Source of the DNA: Methanospirillum hungatei
GTDB taxonomy: Archaea; Halobacteriota; Methanomicrobia; Methanomicrobiales; Methanospirillaceae
Length of the DNA stretch: 64,000 nt
Assembly (NCBI RefSeq): GCF_019263745.1
Contig: NZ_CP077107.1
Location: 2,666,001 to 2,730,000, forward strand
Reading direction: 5' to 3'
Positions 13,975 through 23,884 of the stretch are shown here, piece by piece; within the stretch, counting starts at the first letter, position 1; each line of letters opens with the position of its first letter. The position numbers and the translations under genes were made by a program. The notes under the pieces are model-generated. The model had not been told where the DNA came from. It worked only from the letters and a program-made list of their open reading frames with translations, and made no database searches.

Positions 13975-14442
13975 ATGAAATCAACAATTTTTAACAAACA
14001 TCTTCGGAATTCAGAAATTGCATTTGATTTATGCACAAAATATGGAGGATATTATCGCTTTATTTCCGGAGAAGTATTTAATGAAGATTTTCCAACAATG
14101 ACGATTTCTCTAAAGAATGATTCATTTTTCCTATCCAAATTAAATTCGACAGAAAATCAGTTTGAAATAAGGTTTTCTTTGTTTTTGAACAAAACCGATC
14201 ATATTATGTGTACATTTTTAAAAAGTGAATTAAAAAGTAATAAACAGGCAATGATAAGAGTTGAAAATTCCGATCCAGCATACTTTTCGGATGATTTAAT
14301 TGGTGGGATAATTGTGATAACTCAAGACCATGAGAAGAATTGGATTGGAATTGTTCTTGAATTAGAAGATGATATTGAGAGATTTCAATCATTTTTCAAC
14401 TTAAGATTTTCAGATATAGATGGGGTGATTGATGCATTATAG
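13975..14442 (+). CDS. Hypothetical protein
   Basis: A 155-residue soluble protein beginning MKSTIFNKHLRNSEIAFDLC, with GGYYRFISGEVFNEDFPTMT, GGIIVITQDHEKNWIGIVLE and an acidic C-terminus (DIERFQSFFNLRFSDIDGVI). GTGAGG lies upstream of the ATG. I do not recognise the family; the mix of strands and a C-terminal helix suggests a small alpha-beta fold. It is AT-rich like the defence genes to its right and probably belongs to the same accessory island, but no functional link is shown. Confidence 0.6.
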   Translation: MKSTIFNKHLRNSEIAFDLCTKYGGYYRFISGEVFNEDFPTMTISLKNDSFFLSKLNSTENQFEIRFSLFLNKTDHIMCTFLKSELKSNKQAMIRVENSDPAYFSDDLIGGIIVITQDHEKNWIGIVLELEDDIERFQSFFNLRFSDIDGVIDAL

Positions 14443-14556
14443 GAGAATAATAATCTCTAATGAATATAACTTATAAAATCCGTTTTGAGGTATAAAAGGT
14501 TGTAAAATATCAGTTTTGATTTATAGGAAGGTTTTTTTTATAAATCTTTAAATGTA

Positions 14557-15741
14557 TCATCGTTCAAAATTTTCCAACCATTTAATTAAATCATCTTTAT
14601 TCATATTATTTCGTTTCAATACATCAACGATGTCTCCACCAGAGATTAACAAAACAGGATGACCATCCTCTTTAATTTCCAAATATGCTTGACGATCTAC
14701 AAAACTGGTCGTCACTAAAATTCCAAATTGCCGATATCTTAATCGGGATATAAGACGGGATGTTTGTTTGATTCCTATAGAATTATCATAATTGTAACAT
14801 TTAGCTTCTAAAGCACATTCAACAAATAATTTACCGCGTTCATGACCAATAAGATATTTTCCGATAGCATCTCTCCCTCCATCACGCCAGGGTCGAGTAA
14901 GGTCAAATTCAAAAAAATGATTATCAATCATCTTTGCTAGTTCTACTGCGAATGCTTCAAATTTATAGGGATTATCCTTGAAGTAATCATATATCGTAAA
15001 GAGAAGTTCACGTCCGTAATCATCAGAAGGGAGCTGGTCACTCTTTGATGGAATTTTAATTTTCGGAGCATGAAGAGGTTTAATTCCTTGTAAACCTTCA
15101 TTGATGAATTTTTTCCAAACATCAGGTTCGAAAATTTTCTCTTCGCCGGTTTCATTTTTTAAAGCCTGAAGCCATTCTTTTGGAATCGGTTCATCACTCG
15201 AATCAAGAATGGTAAAGTATGCTTCGTAATTCTGAAATCTTGTATTCTCTTTTGTTCTCCAGATTGCCACCAGAGCGTTATCAGGAGGGAAATGTTTTGA
15301 ACCGGGAGCAGCAAGGCCCCTGAATCGAACACTTCTTCCTTCTCCAACCTTTTCGAGAATAAAAAACGGAGGAATATTTCTTCGTTCATCTGGAGTGGCT
15401 AAAAGAAGGTTGAAGGTATCACGGAGTAAAGCATTTCCACCTTTCGGTGTTTCATGTAGAGGGTATCCCGGTTTGCGATTATCTCCATAATAGCGAAACA
15501 TTCCTGTTTCAATATCTAGATAGTCTGGCCATTCTATTTCTTTACCACTCGTATAAAGAACAACATATGCTGGTTTTCTGGAGTTGTTCTTATAAGAAAT
15601 CCTAAATCCTCCCTGATTTCCAACACCGGGAAACATTTTTGAGATTGGATCATCTCCAGCATGGTTCTGATCACCTCCTTCATAAATCGCGTCGATAATT
15701 AACGGCGATGAAGATATTTCTGAAAAGAAGAATCTACGCAT
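14557..15741 (-). CDS. Mrr/AspBHI-like modification-dependent restriction nuclease
   Basis: A 394-residue protein. The N-terminal 200 residues (ISYKNNSRKPAYVVLYTSGK, HETPKGGNALLRDTF, RSVRFRGLAAPG, ALVAIWRTKENTRFQNYEAY) resemble the DNA-recognition half of AspBHI-type enzymes, which bind 5-methyl- or hydroxymethyl-cytosine. The C-terminal part (about 255-390) is an Mrr-type PD-(D/E)XK domain: KFEAFAVELAKMI, RDGGRDAIGKYLIG, VECALEAKCY (the E-x-K), then QFGILVTTSFVDRQAY and PVLLISGGDIVDVL. This points to a type IV enzyme cutting modified DNA. It is divergent from an HNH nuclease gene 75 bases away. Confidence 0.75.
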   Translation of the reverse strand: MRRFFFSEISSSPLIIDAIYEGGDQNHAGDDPISKMFPGVGNQGGFRISYKNNSRKPAYVVLYTSGKEIEWPDYLDIETGMFRYYGDNRKPGYPLHETPKGGNALLRDTFNLLLATPDERRNIPPFFILEKVGEGRSVRFRGLAAPGSKHFPPDNALVAIWRTKENTRFQNYEAYFTILDSSDEPIPKEWLQALKNETGEEKIFEPDVWKKFINEGLQGIKPLHAPKIKIPSKSDQLPSDDYGRELLFTIYDYFKDNPYKFEAFAVELAKMIDNHFFEFDLTRPWRDGGRDAIGKYLIGHERGKLFVECALEAKCYNYDNSIGIKQTSRLISRLRYRQFGILVTTSFVDRQAYLEIKEDGHPVLLISGGDIVDVLKRNNMNKDDLIKWLENFER

Positions 15742-15816
15742 GATACCATCTAAGTAAAATTAAATATAGATTACGATGAAGAGTAGTTTATCTTTTTCTT
15801 TTGGATTGAAATTTAA

Positions 15817-16401
15817 TTGATCTCTATAATTGATATCGGAAAGACAGAACTGAAAGTAAATAACACTCCAATTGATCTTGAATATCTCAATTTTTCCGGG
15901 GAACCCTGGGGCTCCTTCGGGCTCAAAATTTACTTTTTTACCGATGATTCGATAAGTTCAGACAATCAGAAAGCCGAGGGATATATTTTCGGAAGGATCT
16001 GTGAGTTCACAGAACTGCTGATCTCTCTTCTCCCCCTTGAAGAGCAGGATGATATCAGGATTACTACCTGTTATCCGGAAGGGGAAGTAATTCACCAGTT
16101 TGTGAAAAAATATGAACGTAGTCGGCTGAACCGGACTGCCTGTATTGCCATACACGGCTGCAAGTGCAGAATATGTGGTTTTGATTTTTCTGAAAAATAC
16201 GGTCCTTTAGGAGACGGGTTCATCCATGTCCATCATATTACTCCGGTATCAGAAATTAAACCCGGATACAGAGTAAATCCGGAATCGGATTTAATCCCGG
16301 TGTGTCCGAACTGTCATGCAATGCTTCACAGGACTGATCCCCCTCTGATTCCAGCCCAATTGATTCAAAAAATCTCTGATTCTGATTCAAAGGAACAATA
16401 G
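15817..16401 (+). CDS. HNH endonuclease (McrA-like)
   Basis: A 194-residue protein with an unassigned N-terminal half and a C-terminal HNH domain: CKCRICGFDF, then GFIHVHHITPVS and DLIPVCPNCHAMLHR. The two Cys pairs form the structural zinc site, and the HH plus the late His form the beta-beta-alpha-metal active site, as in McrA-type enzymes that restrict modified DNA. The start is a TTG directly after an in-frame TAA, with no clear ribosome binding site; leaderless or weak translation is possible. The neighbourhood (Mrr-like nuclease, GHKL ATPase remnant, hsdM, EVE protein) supports a defence role. Confidence 0.78.
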   Translation: MISIIDIGKTELKVNNTPIDLEYLNFSGEPWGSFGLKIYFFTDDSISSDNQKAEGYIFGRICEFTELLISLLPLEEQDDIRITTCYPEGEVIHQFVKKYERSRLNRTACIAIHGCKCRICGFDFSEKYGPLGDGFIHVHHITPVSEIKPGYRVNPESDLIPVCPNCHAMLHRTDPPLIPAQLIQKISDSDSKEQ

Positions 16402-16432
16402 TGATCTGATTACTGACCATCATAAATCTTCA

Positions 16433-16561
16433 TTGTATAATCAAAAGGATAAGACGGAGAGTGAGTATTCTTTAGGAGAAATTATAAAACCAAGTGCAGA
16501 ATCTCTCAGTGAATCATTCAGAGCCTTTGGATATGATCTGAAATCGGCTTTAAATTTTTGA
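16433..16561 (+). pseudogene. GHKL ATPase gene, 5' remnant
   Basis: From a TTG at 16433 the frame reads YNQKDKTESEYSLGEIIKPS followed by AESLSESFRAFGYDLKSALN and ends in a stop after 42 residues. 'ES.R.FGYDL.SAL' is the first helix of GHKL-type ATPases, normally followed by the ADLIDNS motif of the nucleotide site. Such ATPases are clustered with HNH and Mrr-like nucleases in several defence loci. Only the first helix remains, so the rest of a larger system has probably been deleted. Confidence 0.5.
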
Positions 16562-16779
16562 ATTATTTTTTTTGAATCCGAATACAGGCATATTAGAGTC
16601 AATACGATTCCCTCATTTAAACTTAGTAAAATTCACAAAATTTAAATCGAGATACGTTCTCGTAAGCGTCATCAGACTCATACTATCTAATACCCGTCAG
16701 ACAATTCGGCAAACACTGTCTGCCCAATTCAAATCTCCTGAATTCAATCATAATATTAACATCTCTGTAATTATATCTC

Positions 16780-17868
16780 TTATTTTCTGACTGCATTCTG
16801 TGCCCTCTCCATCGCACTCTTCAGTTTCGCCTCAAGGAGTTCTCTCGGCGGCAGTTCGGTCAGATATTCAGCAACCCGTATCCCACTGTCCGAAAGCCCA
16901 AGGAGCTCCACGTGCTCATCAGACTTCCCGGCACAGAGAATCAGACCCATCGGTGACTCTTCACCAGGAACCCGTTCGTATTTGTCAAGCCACCGGAGAT
17001 ACAGTTCCATCTGACCCTTATCAGCAGCCTGAAACCTCCCCAGTTTCAGGTCAATTGCAATAAGACACCGAAGCCGGCGGTGAAAGAACAGGAGGTCAAT
17101 ATAATAATCCTCTGCGTCGATGGTGATTCTCTTCTGCCTTGCGATAAACGAGAAATCAGAACCCATTTCAAGAATGAACCGCTCGATCTCCCGGATAATA
17201 CCCGATTCAATATCCTTTTCAGAGTAGGTATCAGAAAGCCCGAGGAAATCAAGGAAATACGGATCCCGAAAGACCAGGTCCGGGCTCATCTGGTCCTCTG
17301 TCCGGAGAACTTCGAGCTCCTGCCTGGCTAACTCTTCCGGTTTTCGGGAAAGTGCGGTCCTCTCAAAGAGCATGCCCTGGATCTTTGCCTTGAGAAGACG
17401 GACACTCCATCGTTCAATCCTGCACATCTGTGTGTAAAAGTCCCGTTGCAGATCATTGTCAATCTTGATGAGTTCAACGAAATGTGACCAGCTCAATTGT
17501 CCAGACAGTGTCTGGATTATTCCGGGATCATGATAGAGCTCAGCAAACCGGACCATGGAGAATACGTTTGCCCGACTAAACCCCCTGCCATACTCATGGA
17601 GCAATTGTCCAGACAGTGTCTCGACAATTCTCTTACCATACTCACCCCTGTCTTTTTGGAGAACTTCCTGGTGAATCCGTGATCCGATATTCCAGTATAA
17701 CAGAACCGTTTCCCGGTTTACTCCATACGCAACCCGGTTTCGGGTTGATGAGATCATCTCACGGATCTCATGTAAAAGAACCGAATATTCCGTATCCTGC
17801 TGCAATCCTTCTTCCCTGATCAGGGCGGGGGCTGAACCCGGTACTGGTGGTGATGAACGTTTTCTCAT
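16780..17868 (-). CDS. PD-(D/E)XK nuclease of the YhcG/DUF1016 family
   Basis: A 362-residue protein. The N-terminal domain ([57 protein letters not shown]) is the DUF1016_N helical domain. The C-terminal part ([20 protein letters not shown], then [20 protein letters not shown] and [16 protein letters not shown]) is the YhcG-type nuclease fold with the D...(D/E)-x-K pattern (IDL...IDLKLG). Its start overlaps the hsdM stop by four bases, so the two are co-translated. YhcG-type genes are often found inside type I restriction loci, usually with hsdS and hsdR, which are missing here. Role in the complex is not established. Confidence 0.85.
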   Translation of the reverse strand: MRKRSSPPVPGSAPALIREEGLQQDTEYSVLLHEIREMISSTRNRVAYGVNRETVLLYWNIGSRIHQEVLQKDRGEYGKRIVETLSGQLLHEYGRGFSRANVFSMVRFAELYHDPGIIQTLSGQLSWSHFVELIKIDNDLQRDFYTQMCRIERWSVRLLKAKIQGMLFERTALSRKPEELARQELEVLRTEDQMSPDLVFRDPYFLDFLGLSDTYSEKDIESGIIREIERFILEMGSDFSFIARQKRITIDAEDYYIDLLFFHRRLRCLIAIDLKLGRFQAADKGQMELYLRWLDKYERVPGEESPMGLILCAGKSDEHVELLGLSDSGIRVAEYLTELPPRELLEAKLKSAMERAQNAVRK

Positions 17869-19463
17869 ATGGTGTATCCTAAACCCCCAAGATTCTTCCG
17901 AATCTCCTCGTCAAGCCGGGCACCTTCCTCCATCTGTTCAGATAACTGTTTTGTCAGCCTTTTCATCTTTTCAGCAAACGGCTCTCCGTCATCCTCTGCA
18001 TCTTCGGCCCCCACATATCTACCCGGAGTAAGAACATGCCCGTGTTTTGCTATCTCCTCAAGGGTTGCCGAAGCACAGAATCCCGGTACATCCTCATATT
18101 CCCCGGCACCGGCATCTCCCCGCCAGGTATGATACGTCCCGGCTATCTTCTCAATATCCTCATCGGTCAGTTCCCGGTGAGTCCGGTCCCTCATGACTCC
18201 CATCTTCCGGGCGTCGATAAATAGGACCTCTCCACGACGGTCCCGGAACTTTCCATTTGACCGGTTTCGACCAACAAACCAGAGACAGGCCGGAATCTGG
18301 GTAGAGTAAAAGAGCTGACCGGGAAGGGCCACCATACAGTCCACGAGGTCTGCTTCGAGGAGGTTCTTTCTGATCTCTCCTTCCCCTGACTGGTTCGATG
18401 ACATCGACCCGTTCGCAAGCACAAACCCGGCTATCCCTAAAGGAGAGAGATGGTGGATAAAATGCTGAATCCATGCATAGTTCGCATTCCCGTTCGGAGG
18501 AATCCCGTACTTCCATCGGACATCATCCCTGAGGTTCTCCCCTCCCCAGTCTTTCATATTAAATGGAGGATTAGCAAGGATGTAATCCGCTTTCAGGTTT
18601 GGATGAAGGTCCCGCCGGAAACTGTCTGCATGTTCAGCCCCAAGGTCATGGTCTATTCCCCGGATGGCAAGATTCATCTTGGCAAGTTTCCAGGTGGTCG
18701 GGTTCGATTCCTGCCCGAAGATTGAGATATCACCAATCCGGCCACCATGAGCCTCGACAAACTTCTCACTCTGGACAAACATCCCCCCCGAACCGCAACA
18801 GGGATCATACACCCGACCCTTGAAGGGGGATATCATCGAAACAAGGATCTGAACAACACATCGGGGTGTATAGAACTGACCTCCTTGTCTTCCTTCTGCA
18901 CTCGCAAACTCGGAGAGGAAATACTCGTACACTCTCCCGATGATATCCTTTGACCGGTTATCAGAGTCGCTCAGGTTGAGTGTCCCGATGAGATCGATGA
19001 GTTCTCCAAGTTTCTCCTTATCAAGACCAGGACGTGCATACTCCTTGGGCAGGATATTTTTGAGTACCGCATTATCCCGCTCGATGGCATACATTGCATC
19101 ATCGACAATCTTCCCAATCTCCGGCCGTTTCGCATTCTGTTGGATATAGGACCATCGGGCTTCTTTTGGGATCCAGAAGATATTTTCTGACCGGTACTCA
19201 TCAGGATCTTCGATTACTCCATACCTGACTTCCGGCTCGGCGATATACCAAGTGCTTTTCGGATCAGAGTATGCCTGCTCAAGTGAGGAGTGTTTCGCTT
19301 CAAATGCATCAGAGAGATATTTCAGAAAAATAAGACCAAGGACAACATGTTTGTACTCAGCCGCATCCATATTGTTCCGGAGTTTATCTGCTGCAGCCCA
19401 GAGGGTTGCTTCAAACCCGAGGTTTGCAGCCGTTGTTTCTGAAGATTTTTTTGCACGAGCCAT
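17865..19463 (-). CDS. hsdM: Type I DNA methyltransferase HsdM
   Basis: A protein of about 532 residues from [20 protein letters not shown]. The N-terminal helical domain ([20 protein letters not shown]) leads into the N6-adenine methylase core: [15 protein letters not shown], the SAM motif [13 protein letters not shown] and catalytic NPPF ([14 protein letters not shown]). Together with two HsdS subunits HsdM methylates the target adenine. No hsdS gene follows; the next gene is a YhcG-type nuclease with a 4-base overlap. A longer frame from 19622 overlaps the divergent EVE gene and lacks homology, so the internal Met was chosen. Confidence 0.92.
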   Translation of the reverse strand: MARAKKSSETTAANLGFEATLWAAADKLRNNMDAAEYKHVVLGLIFLKYLSDAFEAKHSSLEQAYSDPKSTWYIAEPEVRYGVIEDPDEYRSENIFWIPKEARWSYIQQNAKRPEIGKIVDDAMYAIERDNAVLKNILPKEYARPGLDKEKLGELIDLIGTLNLSDSDNRSKDIIGRVYEYFLSEFASAEGRQGGQFYTPRCVVQILVSMISPFKGRVYDPCCGSGGMFVQSEKFVEAHGGRIGDISIFGQESNPTTWKLAKMNLAIRGIDHDLGAEHADSFRRDLHPNLKADYILANPPFNMKDWGGENLRDDVRWKYGIPPNGNANYAWIQHFIHHLSPLGIAGFVLANGSMSSNQSGEGEIRKNLLEADLVDCMVALPGQLFYSTQIPACLWFVGRNRSNGKFRDRRGEVLFIDARKMGVMRDRTHRELTDEDIEKIAGTYHTWRGDAGAGEYEDVPGFCASATLEEIAKHGHVLTPGRYVGAEDAEDDGEPFAEKMKRLTKQLSEQMEEGARLDEEIRKNLGGLGYTI

Positions 19464-19536
19464 ATTCAGAGATGAGAGAGTTAATCGTGACGGTCGATAA
19501 ACGTTTTCAAATAGTGGTACGGTCCACATTGATACT

Positions 19537-19965
19537 ATGGTAATCTGGATAGCCTCCGGGAACCGGGAGAACTGGGAGGTCGTCAAAAAACACAATATAT
19601 GGGGTGTCCCGAAACGGAGCAAGGGACTTCACTCCCGGGTGAAGGTTGGAGACACCATTCTCATCTATGCCCGGTCAGAAACCCATGCAAAAGAAGTATT
19701 TCCATCGGTTATCTTCGGAGAATACAAAGTTACCGAGCTCTTCGAAGATTCCACCCCATTATTTACCGCTCCACCGCAGATGGGAGACGAGCTTTTCCCA
19801 TTCCGGTTCAGGTTGAAACCAGTGAAGATTTTCAAGGAGCCTGTTGAGATCAAACCGCTCATTCCGGAACTCGGGTTTGTGACAAATAAGACCATGTGGT
19901 CCGGCCATTTCCGGCAGGCGATGAGGGAGATTCCGGAAGAGGACTATCGAAAGATAGTGAAATAG
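19537..19965 (+). CDS. EVE-domain protein
   Basis: A 142-residue single-domain protein: [60 protein letters not shown] and [23 protein letters not shown] domains belong to the PUA superfamily and bind modified bases; fused or adjacent to restriction genes they recognise modified cytosine or other non-canonical bases. It is divergent from hsdM with 73 bases between the starts, so the pair may share a control region. Complete and of normal length for the family. Confidence 0.85.
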   Translation: MVIWIASGNRENWEVVKKHNIWGVPKRSKGLHSRVKVGDTILIYARSETHAKEVFPSVIFGEYKVTELFEDSTPLFTAPPQMGDELFPFRFRLKPVKIFKEPVEIKPLIPELGFVTNKTMWSGHFRQAMREIPEEDYRKIVK

Positions 19966-20128
19966 AATTAAAAATATCGATGATTTCAGGAAGGGGATGA
20001 AGAAGACAGGTGTTTGGGGGAAACTCCGGTTATAGCATAGTTGTCCGGAAGTGTGCCCAATGGTAATTCGCTCCATTCAGATGGGAGTTCCGGCCATATC
20101 CGCCGGGATCTGGTGTTGGATCTGTACC

Positions 20129-22288
20129 TTATCCGTCTGTTACGGTGATGTAGTTATTCCATGCCGAATATCCTCCTGTCTTGCCATTCGATGCACGTAA
20201 GGAGACCGTGTATGTTCCCGGACTATCATACGTATGGATTGGGTTTTGTGTGGTATTGGTACAACCGTCTCCAAACTGCCAGTACCATGAGGTCGGAGAC
20301 CCAAATGACTGCTCTGAAGAGAAAGCGACAGTCAAAGGTTTTTCTCCGTACCGCTGTGATGCGGTAAAGAAAACATGTACCTGACATGGTGCTGGATTTC
20401 CTATCGTCTCGATATCATGGTTCTCGGTCAGATCGGTAAAAGTCCAACTGGGAATATTCCCTTTGGATGCGGAATCAACAACGACATCCGTGAGATCTGC
20501 TCCGGGTTTGGATTGGGTTATAAATGTCTGGTTCGTGTATGACTGGTAAGAACTGTTACCAGTTGGAACAATATTCCCCCAGTCATTTGCGGTGGCATTG
20601 ATTGTGACCGGTTTTTGTGGAACAAGTGGGGCTGTATCGTTCACTCCAGGTGAAATCTCAAATGGAGTTGTCGAATATCCGGTTACATGTGGTGGCTGTT
20701 TATCTGACCATCCAGTTCCGTCAGGGTTGCTCCAGTAATTACCGGCAATAAACGGACCCCCGACGATATTTGTCCCACGCTCCGGACCTGAAGGATTTGT
20801 CCATCGATATGAATATTGGTTTATGCTGTTAAATCCACCAACGTAGTTCTCACTTCCAAAGTAATTATTGTAGATATCTCCAATTCCTTGTCCTGGGCGA
20901 TAAGGATTTCCAGAGAAGAAGAGCCCATATTGTCTTGTTTCATTGATCTGATTCCCAATAACAGAAGTATTGAGATAATCCATAATTACTATCCCATATG
21001 TTGCATTTATAATGGTATTGGCATATGCATTCGTATTATCACCATAGCATGCCATTCCAGTGAAGACAGTATCCCGAATAATATTATTTGAAATTAAACT
21101 GTTTTTTCCCTCTGAAGAAATGCCAAGTTTATAACTTGAATAAACTCTGTTATTTAGTGTTTTGCAGTCATCGCAAAGTGCAATTATTCCATATGGGTTA
21201 TTATATATCGCATTTTCTGATATCGTGGTATTTACGCCTTCTGCTTGGATGCCATACCCTAAAACAAAAAATGCTGATGATATAGTATTGCTTTTTATTG
21301 TTGTATTATTGCCCGATATATGAAAGTTGGCGGAATTATGGCTTATCGTATTACCAATGCAGGAAGCTCCCGTGCTTTGAATCTGAACACCAATTTTTCG
21401 ATTATTTCGAACAGTATTTTCATGAAAACTCAGATTATCTCCAAAAAGAATCACTCCATATTCATCCGCATCGAAACGGTTTTTTTCCAGAGTATAATTT
21501 TTTGAAAATCCAAAAATTCCATAAACTTCATTGTCCGAAATAATGTTGTCCTTCAATGCTGCATTATTTCCCGATAAAAACGCCCCATTATAGTTATTCC
21601 TGATGATATTCTTGTACACATACATGTGCGAACCAATGGAGTTAATACCGGTGTAAGAATTCTCTGATAAGGAGTTATTAATGAGAGATACCTGATCTCC
21701 ACTAGAATCAATACCATAACAAAAATTATTGATACCTTTAAAATTTCTTACCGTTGTGTTATTTCTATTTGATTCGATAATAATTCCGAAATTAGCAGTA
21801 TTTCCAGTGATTGTTTGCGCATTTCCATCAAGAGTGACATCATCTGCTCCCAGGTAAATTGCTGTAGTATTACTGGTCGAAAAGCCTTCTTGAAGTGTAT
21901 AGGTACCAGGAGAATAGATGAAATAGCTCTCATCGCTTCCAGTCCTATTGAAATACGTGTACCCGCTTCCTTCAGGTGTTGGAGTAACTGGAACAAGGAT
22001 GACATTACCCTTCGTTGCCAAGTCAATATCTGCGAACGAATGGGAAGATATTGACGGTCTATTGACTTTTGGAGCGGTGATTGAGCTCTTAATGTCAGAA
22101 ATGTTGATAGCTGGCGGTAGAAACGAAATTGAATCTATCCTTTGAAATGACGACAGGTTGTCGGTCTGATTCGTGGGGACTCCTGGTACATTGATGGTAT
22201 GTTCTGCTGAACAGGCAAGGATAACAGGTGCCTGAAGAACCAGGAAAAAAAGGGAGATTTTTAGTAAAAGTCCGAAATTTTGGTACAT
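20129..22288 (-). CDS. Secreted beta-helix (NosD-like) protein with PKD domain
   Basis: A protein of about 719 residues from MYQNFGLLLKISLFFLVLQA, a signal peptide preceded by GGTGGT. Residues about 120-500 hold many turns of a right-handed parallel beta-helix, with recurring patterns such as 'N.I..N..GI', NNTTVRNFKGINNFCYGID, NTISHNSANFHISGN and NVIGNQINETRQYG (NosD/CASH type). The C-terminal 85 residues are a PKD domain (AFSSEQSFGSPTSWYWQFGD, YDSPGTYTVSLRASNG). It probably sits outside the cell as an adhesin or carbohydrate-binding surface protein. A frame extending to 22327 adds 13 residues without support. Confidence 0.85.
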   Translation of the reverse strand: MYQNFGLLLKISLFFLVLQAPVILACSAEHTINVPGVPTNQTDNLSSFQRIDSISFLPPAINISDIKSSITAPKVNRPSISSHSFADIDLATKGNVILVPVTPTPEGSGYTYFNRTGSDESYFIYSPGTYTLQEGFSTSNTTAIYLGADDVTLDGNAQTITGNTANFGIIIESNRNNTTVRNFKGINNFCYGIDSSGDQVSLINNSLSENSYTGINSIGSHMYVYKNIIRNNYNGAFLSGNNAALKDNIISDNEVYGIFGFSKNYTLEKNRFDADEYGVILFGDNLSFHENTVRNNRKIGVQIQSTGASCIGNTISHNSANFHISGNNTTIKSNTISSAFFVLGYGIQAEGVNTTISENAIYNNPYGIIALCDDCKTLNNRVYSSYKLGISSEGKNSLISNNIIRDTVFTGMACYGDNTNAYANTIINATYGIVIMDYLNTSVIGNQINETRQYGLFFSGNPYRPGQGIGDIYNNYFGSENYVGGFNSINQYSYRWTNPSGPERGTNIVGGPFIAGNYWSNPDGTGWSDKQPPHVTGYSTTPFEISPGVNDTAPLVPQKPVTINATANDWGNIVPTGNSSYQSYTNQTFITQSKPGADLTDVVVDSASKGNIPSWTFTDLTENHDIETIGNPAPCQVHVFFTASQRYGEKPLTVAFSSEQSFGSPTSWYWQFGDGCTNTTQNPIHTYDSPGTYTVSLRASNGKTGGYSAWNNYITVTDG

Positions 22289-22497
22289 CAGGTACCACCA
22301 ACCTTTGTTGGAATAGTCGGTCTGCATCTTTTCTGAAAAGAGGATGCTCTTTGTGTATCTACCAGAACAAACTTATTGAGCCTGTGCCATTTGATATCAT
22401 TCATTTCTTTCTATTATCTCCCATATTTTATATGCCATGAGATATACGGTATTGGTAATTTATGTTATTTATAACCCTTTTAATGTAGCATTATCGC

Positions 22498-22521
22498 CTA
22501 CAGGGCCGTAAGATCCTGTAG
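22498..22521. other. Stem-loop CTACAGG/CCTGTAG
   Basis: A perfect 7-base stem encloses a 10-base loop (GCCGTAAGAT). It is followed by GAAAAAGGTGCGAGAGTCCTG, in which TCCTG recurs. The spot is more GC-rich than its surroundings. It could be a small structured RNA or a transcript end; no known RNA family is recognised. Confidence 0.4.
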
Positions 22522-22715
22522 AAAAAGGTGCGAGAGTCCTGTGAGCTTCAATGTCTCCTTCAGCTCTGGATGAAGATTAGGAAATTATTTTTACTTCGTT
22601 GTCAATTGTAATTTCTGCCCTCTCAAATCGGTTCATTATTTCAGGAATGTCCGTACACATTCATCTGTATTTTCAGGACATTTTCTGAAATTTTTGAAAA
22701 TAAACTGATCCGTCG

Positions 22716-22772
22716 GGTAATTGAAGCGGACAATATGAAAACGATATACCGTAAATACCAAATTTAAGAGAT
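22716..22772 (+). pseudogene. RelE-type toxin, 3' remnant
   Basis: About 55 bases match the end of the intact toxin gene at 32213-32491 at nucleotide level: the frame reads VIEADNMKTIYRKYQI and stops, against VIEAGHRKTIYRKYQN there. Nothing upstream matches. Confidence 0.7.
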
Positions 22773-22908
22773 AATTGCTATGTTCTTTAGATACAAGGTA
22801 ATTACGCTCCTAAAAAAATTTCTCCAGAAAGACACCGAAAAAATGAAACCGTAATGAGAATAACCCTTGTCGGAGATACTCATTCAAATGAGAGGTTTTA
22901 ATAAAATA

Positions 22909-23754
22909 TCAAACTTTGAATCCTGATTCATACATTAATTTCTTCTGGAATTTTTCAATACCCCCTGTTACAGATATCGTATCTTTCCAGTTATTTGTCG
23001 CAGAGGCATTATTTGATCGGTTCCTAGCTTCCATAATGGAGCCACCAAAGTCCGTTTTTATTGTCCCCATTGCAGGACTATTCATTCCAGAATCTGGTCG
23101 GACTGCAATGAGATAATTCAGTGCTGATGGATATTGTGTGTAATAGGTTACTGATCGTGCAACACCTCTGGATGAGAGTTGTCCGGTGTTGAAATTAAGT
23201 AATGTACTGTCTGCTTTGACAATGTTGCAAAATGCAGGGAAATAATCTGGATCATTATCTGCAAATACACACCTGATATATTCAGGTTTATAGTCCCAGT
23301 TTCCGGCTACATCAAGAGACCATGATTCCCCTCCTGAAAGATGGGATCCTTCCTTTGTCCGATATGTGAGGACTTTTTCCGTTTGTAGGTTATATCTTGA
23401 TTCGGCCTTATTTTTTGAATTATATGCAATTTTTTTACCCATTGCAATACTCCCTCCCGAACTCCGGAGAGAATCATCCCATTGAAGTATTGCAATACTT
23501 TCAGTTCTATTCAATTTTCCATCGTGGATATGTCCATAATCATATGATCCATTCACGTACAAACGCTGATAATCAATGATCCAGTCAACAGAACTTTCTT
23601 CACTCAGTATTCCGACTGCTTTTATTTCAGTATCTATGGTAAATATCTGGTTTTCCGTTACCTCACTTGGAAGTCTGTCAGCGATGACGAGGAGACAGAG
23701 GTTCGTACATAAAACAAATATTAGAATGATACAAATTTTTGTAATAATGCTCAT
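22909..23754 (-). CDS. Exported protein of unknown function
   Basis: A protein of about 281 residues from MSIITKICIILIFVLCTNLC, which is a signal peptide or anchor (next LLVIADRLPSEV). The rest is polar: TEIKAVGILSEESSVDWIID, ESIAILQWDDSLRSSGGSIA, GGESWSLDVAGNWDYKP and a basic end. No family recognised. A longer frame from 23832 with a GTG start and GGTGAGG would add 26 residues before the signal sequence; the shorter start places the hydrophobic segment at the N-terminus as expected. It lies between other exported-protein genes. Confidence 0.7.
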   Translation of the reverse strand: MSIITKICIILIFVLCTNLCLLVIADRLPSEVTENQIFTIDTEIKAVGILSEESSVDWIIDYQRLYVNGSYDYGHIHDGKLNRTESIAILQWDDSLRSSGGSIAMGKKIAYNSKNKAESRYNLQTEKVLTYRTKEGSHLSGGESWSLDVAGNWDYKPEYIRCVFADNDPDYFPAFCNIVKADSTLLNFNTGQLSSRGVARSVTYYTQYPSALNYLIAVRPDSGMNSPAMGTIKTDFGGSIMEARNRSNNASATNNWKDTISVTGGIEKFQKKLMYESGFKV

Positions 23755-23884
23755 TTTTTGTCCATAGATATGATTTTTTATGAGAGGTGGTTTTAAAAAA
23801 ATTTTGAGAACCAATGGGTCGTCTTTCCTCACCAGTTTTTTTGAAATCTTTCAAATAATTATACAGCTTTAAAATTCCTTTTTT

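Larger units (their letters stand above)
22289..22908. other. Intergenic stretch with hairpin and toxin remnant
   Basis: About 600 bases without an intact gene. It contains the upstream region of the beta-helix gene, a hairpin at 22498-22521 and a RelE-type 3' remnant at 22716-22772. Confidence 0.5.

Noticed and set aside
20129-22288. Copper-enzyme maturation role for the NosD-like protein
   Set aside because: The beta-helix repeats resemble NosD only in fold. The PKD domain, signal peptide and lack of nos genes point to a surface protein.
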